Shown here: in pieces, positions 31,843 to 36,203 of the stretch
How the letters are laid out: every line of letters begins with the position of its first letter
Position numbering within the stretch: the stretch's first letter is position 1
Assembly (NCBI GenBank): GCA_052387955.1
Contig: JBQTIQ010000066.1
Span: 1 to 36,203 of the forward strand
Source: JBQTIQ01 sp052387955
GTDB taxonomy: Bacteria; Actinomycetota; Acidimicrobiia; Acidimicrobiales; JACDCH01
Direction of reading: 5' to 3'
Length of the DNA: 36,203 nucleotides
Program-made: the position numbers and the translations under genes
The notes under the pieces: model-generated
Databases searched by the model: none
Told to the model about the DNA's origin: nothing
The model's input: the letters and a program-made list of their open reading frames with translations, nothing else

Positions 31843-33375
31843 GCTGAAGGAGCGGTCAGCGACGGCCTGTCGCCGCTGGTGGAACTGCTGTGCCAGGCCG
31901 ATGCCCCGCTTCTCACCAGGGCCTGTTTCGAGACCGGCGACCCCGGGCCCATCGTGGCCGCGCTGGCCCATGTCCCGGAGCTCTTGGAGCTGGCGCTGCC
32001 GTTCCTGGGCCAGGTCTTCGGTCCTTCGGCCATCGATCCGGGCACCAAGGAGCTCGTCATCCTGCGGGTGTCGGCCGTGGCCGGTTGCCGTTACTGCGTC
32101 GACGCCCACACCGTGGCCGCCCTCGACGCCGGCCTCGACCGGCCCCTGGTGGCGGCGCTGGCCGGCCCCGGCCCCGTGGAACAGGACCTCGACGGCCGCA
32201 CCGCCGCCCTGGCGGCGTGGGTCGAGGAGCTCGCCCGAGGGAGGGGCGACATTCCCGGCGCGATCGGCGACCGGCTCCGCCTCCATTTCTCGGACCACGA
32301 GATCGTGGAGCTCACCGTGCTGGCGGGGACCACCTTGTTGCTCAACCGCGTCTGCACCGCTCTGCGCCTGCCGTCGTCGCCGTCCGTCCTGGACCGCCTG
32401 GCCCGCGAAGGGCTTCTCGCTGACGGAGACAGCCCAGGCGTGAGCACGGCCCCAGCCGAGACCTTGTCCGAGACGTCACCGGTGCGGACGCCAGCACGCC
32501 ACCAACGACCGTCTGCGACGGCAGGAGCACAGCGACACCGGCAGGACAACGATGCCGTCGGAAACGCCATCAGCGCAGGGCGGCTGGGGACGCGGGTGTG
32601 GTTCTACAGCAACTACCACTGCAACCTCGCGTGCAGCTACTGCCTGACCGATTCGTCGCCCCGGGCGCCGGCCTGGGGACTGACCGACCGCGAGATGCGT
32701 AGAGGCGCCGAGCAGGCCGCGGCGGCCGGCTTCGGGGCGCTGGGGGTGACCGGGGGCGAGCCGCTGCTGGCCCCGGGGATCATCGCCACGGTGGCGGCGA
32801 TGGCCGACGTCCTCCCCACCGTGGTGCTCTCCAACGCCAGCCTGTTCGGGGCTTCCCGGCTCGGGCAGCTGCACCCGTGGTCCGAACGCCCGGTGAGCGT
32901 CCAGGTGTCGTTGGACTCCGCCGACCCGGCGGTGAACGACGGCGCCCGGGGGGCGGGCAACTTCGCGGTGGTCACCGAGGCCATCCCCCGGCTGGTGGCC
33001 CTCGGTGTAGGGGTCAGGGTGGCGACCACGGCGACGTCGCTCGATGACCATGATCTGGCCCGCCTGTGCGATCTTCACCGGCGACTGGGCGTACCCGACG
33101 AGGACCACGTGGTGCGGCCGGTGGTGCGCCGAGGGCGGGGCCACCTCGTCGCCGACAGCGTGCCGGTGCGCGACATCGACCTGCCGGCCGAGCTCACCAT
33201 CACCGCCGCCGGCGCCTTCTGGAGCCCGTTCGGCCCCACCGTGCGTGACGGCCACCTCGACACCGACCTGCTCGTGACCCGCACCACCGACCCCCTCGGG
33301 GCCGCCGCCGAAGCGATGCTGCGGGTCATCGAGGGGCGCCATGCCGGCGACGACACCACCCTCAACATCAGGTGA
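31807..33375 (+). CDS. AhpD-like (carboxymuconolactone decarboxylase family) domain fused to radical SAM domain
   Basis: The 522-aa ORF has two recognisable parts. Residues ~20-205 are an all-helical AhpD/CMD-like domain with the alkylhydroperoxidase pattern Glu82...Cys94-x-x-Cys97-x-x-x-His101 (KELVILRV, GCRYCVDAH). After a low-complexity linker (~206-262), residues ~263-510 form a radical SAM domain with CxxxCxxC at Cys272, Cys276, Cys279 (NYHCNLACSYCLTDSSPR), TGGEP at 315-319 and VQVSLD at ~366. The C terminus lacks the cysteine cluster of SPASM proteins. The GTG at 31807 is in repeat DNA with no Shine-Dalgarno, so the true start may differ. No precursor peptide or substrate gene is adjacent. 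Function unknown; a redox-linked radical SAM modification enzyme is inference. Confidence 0.85.
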   Translation: MTAHARGLRPRAAEGAVSDGLSPLVELLCQADAPLLTRACFETGDPGPIVAALAHVPELLELALPFLGQVFGPSAIDPGTKELVILRVSAVAGCRYCVDAHTVAALDAGLDRPLVAALAGPGPVEQDLDGRTAALAAWVEELARGRGDIPGAIGDRLRLHFSDHEIVELTVLAGTTLLLNRVCTALRLPSSPSVLDRLAREGLLADGDSPGVSTAPAETLSETSPVRTPARHQRPSATAGAQRHRQDNDAVGNAISAGRLGTRVWFYSNYHCNLACSYCLTDSSPRAPAWGLTDREMRRGAEQAAAAGFGALGVTGGEPLLAPGIIATVAAMADVLPTVVLSNASLFGASRLGQLHPWSERPVSVQVSLDSADPAVNDGARGAGNFAVVTEAIPRLVALGVGVRVATTATSLDDHDLARLCDLHRRLGVPDEDHVVRPVVRRGRGHLVADSVPVRDIDLPAELTITAAGAFWSPFGPTVRDGHLDTDLLVTRTTDPLGAAAEAMLRVIEGRHAGDDTTLNIR

Positions 33376-33582
33376 GCGTGACCAGCCACGCACCCGGTCG
33401 GGTGCACCTGCGACCCGGGCACCGGGAGCCCACGAGAAGGCTCGCGGGCGACATCACTGCTTGCTGGGGGGCTGCGCCCCCCCGGCCCCCATCGCCGCCC
33501 GGCTCCCTGGCGGTCGCTCGGTCGGCATCCGCTCGGTCCCGGAACTTGTCACAACGTCAAGCATTCTCAGGACCGAACAGAT
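33376..33582. repeat. Intergenic region with diverged family A repeat
   Basis: The core (33465-33530) reads ctggggggctgcgcccccc, then cccccatcgccgcccggctc, cctggcggtcgctcgg, matching the block order of the repeats at 8.2 and 31.6 kb with several substitutions. The rest is GC-rich and separates the radical SAM ORF from the convergent lipoprotein gene. A GTG overlapping the radical SAM stop opens a 94-codon frame through this repeat, which is not considered real. Confidence 0.6.
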
Positions 33583-34479
33583 CTACCCGATCTCGGCAAC
33601 GCATTCGTTGCCGAGGCGTTGACCGAAGGCGGTCGCTGCCGTCCCGTCGCCGCTGACGGCGGCGACGCCGATGACGTCGGCTGCCTCCTCGGCGTTCTCC
33701 GCGATCTTGCGCCGGGCACACGCTTCGAACTCCGAAGGCGTGCCCTCCGGCGCCGACGCCAGGATCACGTCGCCCAGGGCCTCGGGGCAACCGGCCAGCG
33801 CGTCGGTCAGGTAGCCGACGAAGGCGTCGCGGTCCTGGTCGAAGATGGCACGGGCGGTCTCGGACGACGCCTCGCCCAGTTGAGCGCCAACGCACGCCCG
33901 TGCTTGGTCGGAGATGGGCAGTTCGGCCGACGAGAGGACGAGCTCGGTCAAGGCTTCGGGGCACTTCCCGACCGCTTCGGCCAGGAAACCGCTGAGCTCG
34001 GTCGTGGGGGCGTCGCTGCCGGCAACTCCGACGAGACCCTGGGCCGCGACGCCGGCCAAGGCGTCGTTGGCGGCCAAGGCATCGGCCACACACGATTGGT
34101 TGTCGCTGAAGAGGTCAGTGCCCTCCATGAGGGCGCCGGCGATGCCCGGCAGCAGCCCGCATTCCTCGATGCCGCCTTCGAGCCGGGAGGCCACCGTGGC
34201 CCGGTCGAAGTCGAGCTCGAGGTCGCTCAAGGCATCGGCCTCGGCAGCCAGCTCGTCGGGTGTGACCCCGGCGTCGTCGAGGGCGTCGGCGTCGAGGGCA
34301 TCGACCATCGCCCGGGCGAAGCAGTCGGCGGTCGGCGGTTCGAGAGCAGTGCCGTTGCCGTCGTCGCTCTGCAGCTCGGCGACGAGAGCGGCGACGTAGG
34401 GCCCGGCCTTGTCCTCGGCGTCCCCGCAGGCGGTCGCCGCCGTCGCCACGAGCAGGAGCGCCAGCAGCCGCGCGTACAT
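33583..34479 (-). CDS. Putative lipoprotein with one cysteine-bounded module
   Basis: The 298-aa product starts MYARLLALLLVATAATACGD, a short signal peptide ending at a lipobox-like site (Cys18). The mature protein is acidic and alanine-rich. After PYVAAL..ELQSDD (~28-41) comes a module bounded by Cys53 and Cys107 containing DDAGVTPDELAAEADALSDLELDFD. Further Cys-containing helical segments follow, such as SCVADALAANDALA and GKCPEALTELVL. The same arrangement occurs twice in the neighbouring 459-aa protein, so the genes are paralogues. No known family was recognised. Cysteine pairs probably form disulfides outside the membrane. ATG at 34477-34479. Confidence 0.85.
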   Translation of the reverse strand: MYARLLALLLVATAATACGDAEDKAGPYVAALVAELQSDDGNGTALEPPTADCFARAMVDALDADALDDAGVTPDELAAEADALSDLELDFDRATVASRLEGGIEECGLLPGIAGALMEGTDLFSDNQSCVADALAANDALAGVAAQGLVGVAGSDAPTTELSGFLAEAVGKCPEALTELVLSSAELPISDQARACVGAQLGEASSETARAIFDQDRDAFVGYLTDALAGCPEALGDVILASAPEGTPSEFEACARRKIAENAEEAADVIGVAAVSGDGTAATAFGQRLGNECVAEIG

Positions 34480-34563
34480 CTGGACGACCCTAACGCGACC
34501 GACCTCGGCCGCTGATCTGGGCCGGCCCGGCGCGAAGGTGCCGATCGCGGTGCGGCTTCCTCC

Positions 34564-35943
34564 TCAGTTCGCCTGGGCGCAGGCGGTCCCGATCTCGATC
34601 CCGAAGTCGACCGCCTGCTGCTGGTCGCCGCCGGCGGCGACGTTGGCGATCACGGCCGCGCCCTCCTGGATGCGATCGAGCAGCAGCTGCCGGAAACAGG
34701 CCTCGAGCGCCGGCGTCAGCGCCTCCGCCGGGATCGAGGCGATGATCAGGTCGGCGTACTGCTGGGGACAGGCGACCAGGGCGTCGGTGAGGAGGCCCGT
34801 GAAGGCGGCGTCCTCCATGCCCGCGGCGAGAGCGTCGAGCTCGGCCGGCTCGATCCCCAGCTGGCCGGCAACACAGGCTGCCAGGTCACCCTGGAGAAGG
34901 CCGGCATCGCCGGAGGTGTTGGCCACGTTGCAGGCGAGGAGGGCATCGGCCAGGACCCGGGCGAAGGCCCGCTCGGCTTCGGCGTCGTCGATGGTGCCGA
35001 CGATGCCCTGGGCGGCAGCGCGGGCGAGATCGTCGTTGCCGGCGACCTCGCCGACCACGCACTCCCGCGCTTCGGCGGGCACGGAGCCGTCGGACACGAA
35101 CAGCTCGGCGACTCCTTGGAGGAGCTCGCAGTCCTTGAACGCCGTGGCCAGGTCGCCGACGAGCTCGTCGTCGTCGACATCGAGGTCGAGCTCGGACAGG
35201 GGGTCGGCCTGGGCAAAGGCTTCGGGGGTCACGCTGGCCCGCTCCAGCGTGTCCACGCCGACGGCGTCGACCGCCTTCTCGGCGAAGCACTCGGCCTGGG
35301 TCGAGGTGTAGTTGGGGGGGCTGCTGTCCTCCTGCAGGAACGCCGCCAGCGCCTCGACGTACGGCGCAGCCTGCTCATCGCTGCCGCCCCCCTCGACGTT
35401 GCAGGTGGTGAAGACGGCCTCGATCACCCGGCCGAAGGCCTCAGCGCCCTCCTCGTCGTTGATCGCTCCCGCGAACGACTCGGCCGTCGTCCGCACGAAC
35501 TCGGCGTTCTTCGCCAGTTCGTCTGCGACGCAGCGCTGCTGGTCGGCGTCGAGCTCGAACTCCGAGGTGAGTTCCTCGGACACCAGCTGCGTGGTGAGAG
35601 GCCCAAGCAGGTTGCATTCCTCGAAGGCATCCTCGAATGCCCCCGCCAGCTGGTCGCGGTCGTAGTCGAGGGCGATGTCGCTCAGGTCCGACACCGCGGC
35701 CAGCTGTTCCGGGGTGACCCCGGCCTCGTCGAGCCTGTCGGCCCCGAGCGCGGTAACCGCCGCCTCGGCCAGGCACCGGCCCTCGGAGGACGTGAGCTGG
35801 GGACCGTCGTCGTCGTCCTTCAGGAGATCGGACGTCAGGGCGTCGACGTAGGCGCCCGACTGGCCGCCGCCTTCGTCGTCGCCGCAGCCGGCCATCACGA
35901 TCAACGACAACGAGACCAACAGGACGCCGATTCGCCTATGCAC
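34564..35943 (-). CDS. Putative lipoprotein with two cysteine-bounded modules
   Basis: Starting at the GTG at 35941-35943, the 459-aa product begins MHRRIGVLLVSLSLIVMAGC, a lipoprotein signal peptide with lipid-attachment Cys20. Two modules follow. One spans Cys57 to Cys110 (DEAGVTPEQLA, LSDIALDYD) after AYVDAL..DLLKDDD; the other spans Cys219 to Cys272 (ERASVTPEAFA, LSELDLDVDDD) after PYVEALAAFLQED. The C-terminal third (CVAGQLG, TDALVACPQQYADLI, LEACFRQLL) matches the C-terminal part of the 298-aa neighbour. The frame remains open 62 codons upstream, but that part is repeat DNA. Function unknown. Confidence 0.85.
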   Translation of the reverse strand: MHRRIGVLLVSLSLIVMAGCGDDEGGGQSGAYVDALTSDLLKDDDDGPQLTSSEGRCLAEAAVTALGADRLDEAGVTPEQLAAVSDLSDIALDYDRDQLAGAFEDAFEECNLLGPLTTQLVSEELTSEFELDADQQRCVADELAKNAEFVRTTAESFAGAINDEEGAEAFGRVIEAVFTTCNVEGGGSDEQAAPYVEALAAFLQEDSSPPNYTSTQAECFAEKAVDAVGVDTLERASVTPEAFAQADPLSELDLDVDDDELVGDLATAFKDCELLQGVAELFVSDGSVPAEARECVVGEVAGNDDLARAAAQGIVGTIDDAEAERAFARVLADALLACNVANTSGDAGLLQGDLAACVAGQLGIEPAELDALAAGMEDAAFTGLLTDALVACPQQYADLIIASIPAEALTPALEACFRQLLLDRIQEGAAVIANVAAGGDQQQAVDFGIEIGTACAQAN

Positions 35944-36203
35944 GGCACAGACCGTACTGAACTCGCGGCTCCGCCGCGGGAAGGACAGAACTCCAGCCCG
36001 GGCTGAGCATCCCACTCCGGCAAAAGCGAGGCACCTCCCCCGGGGACGTCGCCGTAGCGGCCGCCAGGCCGCCGGCGACAGTCTGCGGAGGCAGGAGCGA
36101 AGCGACGCCCGCAGCAGACCAACAAGCACGCCGTAGCGGCCCCCCGGCCCCCGCGGTGGGACGGCGGAGGCAGGGGCGCCGCGTCGCCCGCCGCCGCCCG
36201 ACA
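35944..36203. repeat. Repeat-rich right end with family C copies
   Basis: A copy of the family C repeat occupies about 36059-36118 (gcggccgccaggccgccggcg then acagtctgcggaggcagg). A more degenerate copy begins near 36133 and runs to the window end. Between 35944 and 36058 there is unique sequence that should carry the promoter of the 459-aa lipoprotein gene. No gene is supported here. Confidence 0.6.

Noticed and set aside
33372..33656. A 94-codon ORF whose GTG overlaps the radical SAM stop (GTGA), possibly a precursor peptide
   Set aside because: It is made of repeat sequence and then runs antisense into the end of the lipoprotein gene. It has no leader/core pattern and is Arg/Ser/Pro-rich like other shadow frames. 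The GTGA overlap alone is weak evidence.
36001..36129. Upstream extension of the 459-aa lipoprotein reading frame
   Set aside because: The extra 62 codons come from family C repeat DNA, whereas the GTG at 35943 gives an exact lipoprotein signal peptide.

Overview
The window is a 36.2-kb stretch of very GC-rich DNA whose gene content and order mark it as actinobacterial (Actinomycetota). The long minus-strand run smc ... ftsY - ffh - rpsP - khpA - rimM - trmD - rplS - lepB - DUF2469 - yraN - comM - dprA - whiG-type sigma - M23 protein - rpsB - tsf - pyrH - frr - cdsA matches the order known from Streptomyces and relatives. FtsY has an N-terminal membrane segment, and DUF2469 and the small CxxC protein are actinobacterial families. 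The unusual insertions, long acidic or proline-rich extensions and many GC-palindromic repeats would fit a deep-branching lineage such as Acidimicrobiia; that placement is inference. The first 60 bases (G12 followed by C11) and the repeat-rich last 200 bases look like contig ends.

Layout. 171-4960: cdsA, frr, pyrH, tsf, rpsB (minus), translation and phospholipid housekeeping. 5233-7878: a secreted protein joining a degenerate LytM domain to an alpha/beta hydrolase, then a FliA/WhiG-family sigma factor. 8322-11133: dprA and comM. 11419-11750 (plus): a two-gene ATGA-coupled pair, a 36-residue membrane microprotein and a CxxC protein. 11747-17531: msrB, yraN, DUF2469, lepB, rplS, trmD, rimM, khpA, rpsP, ffh. 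17656-19386: a large exported protein of unknown function placed between ffh and ftsY. 19489-20817: ftsY. 20889-24417: an MprA-MprB-PepD-like stress module (response regulator, histidine kinase, HtrA protease). 24731-27982 (plus): a MoxR ATPase, DUF58, mini-ORF, VWA operon held together by ATGA overlaps. 28007-31486: smc. 31807-33375 (plus): one ORF joining an AhpD-like CxxC domain to a radical SAM domain. 33583-35943: two paralogous lipoproteins built from a repeated cysteine-bounded module.

How the genes work together. SRP (Ffh), its receptor (FtsY) and signal peptidase I (LepB) serve protein export. rimM, trmD, rplS, rpsP, khpA, rpsB, tsf and frr serve ribosome assembly and translation. 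The two-component system and HtrA protease form an envelope-stress circuit. The MoxR/DUF58/VWA set is probably an envelope or metal-complex maturation chaperone. The most novel candidates are the AhpD-radical SAM fusion, the LytM-hydrolase fusion, the modular lipoprotein pair, and mobile-looking palindromic repeats. One repeat has been read in frame into the DUF58 protein, and a tandem 110-bp array contains the apparent start of the radical SAM ORF.

No tRNA, rRNA, CRISPR array, transposase or phage gene was recognised.
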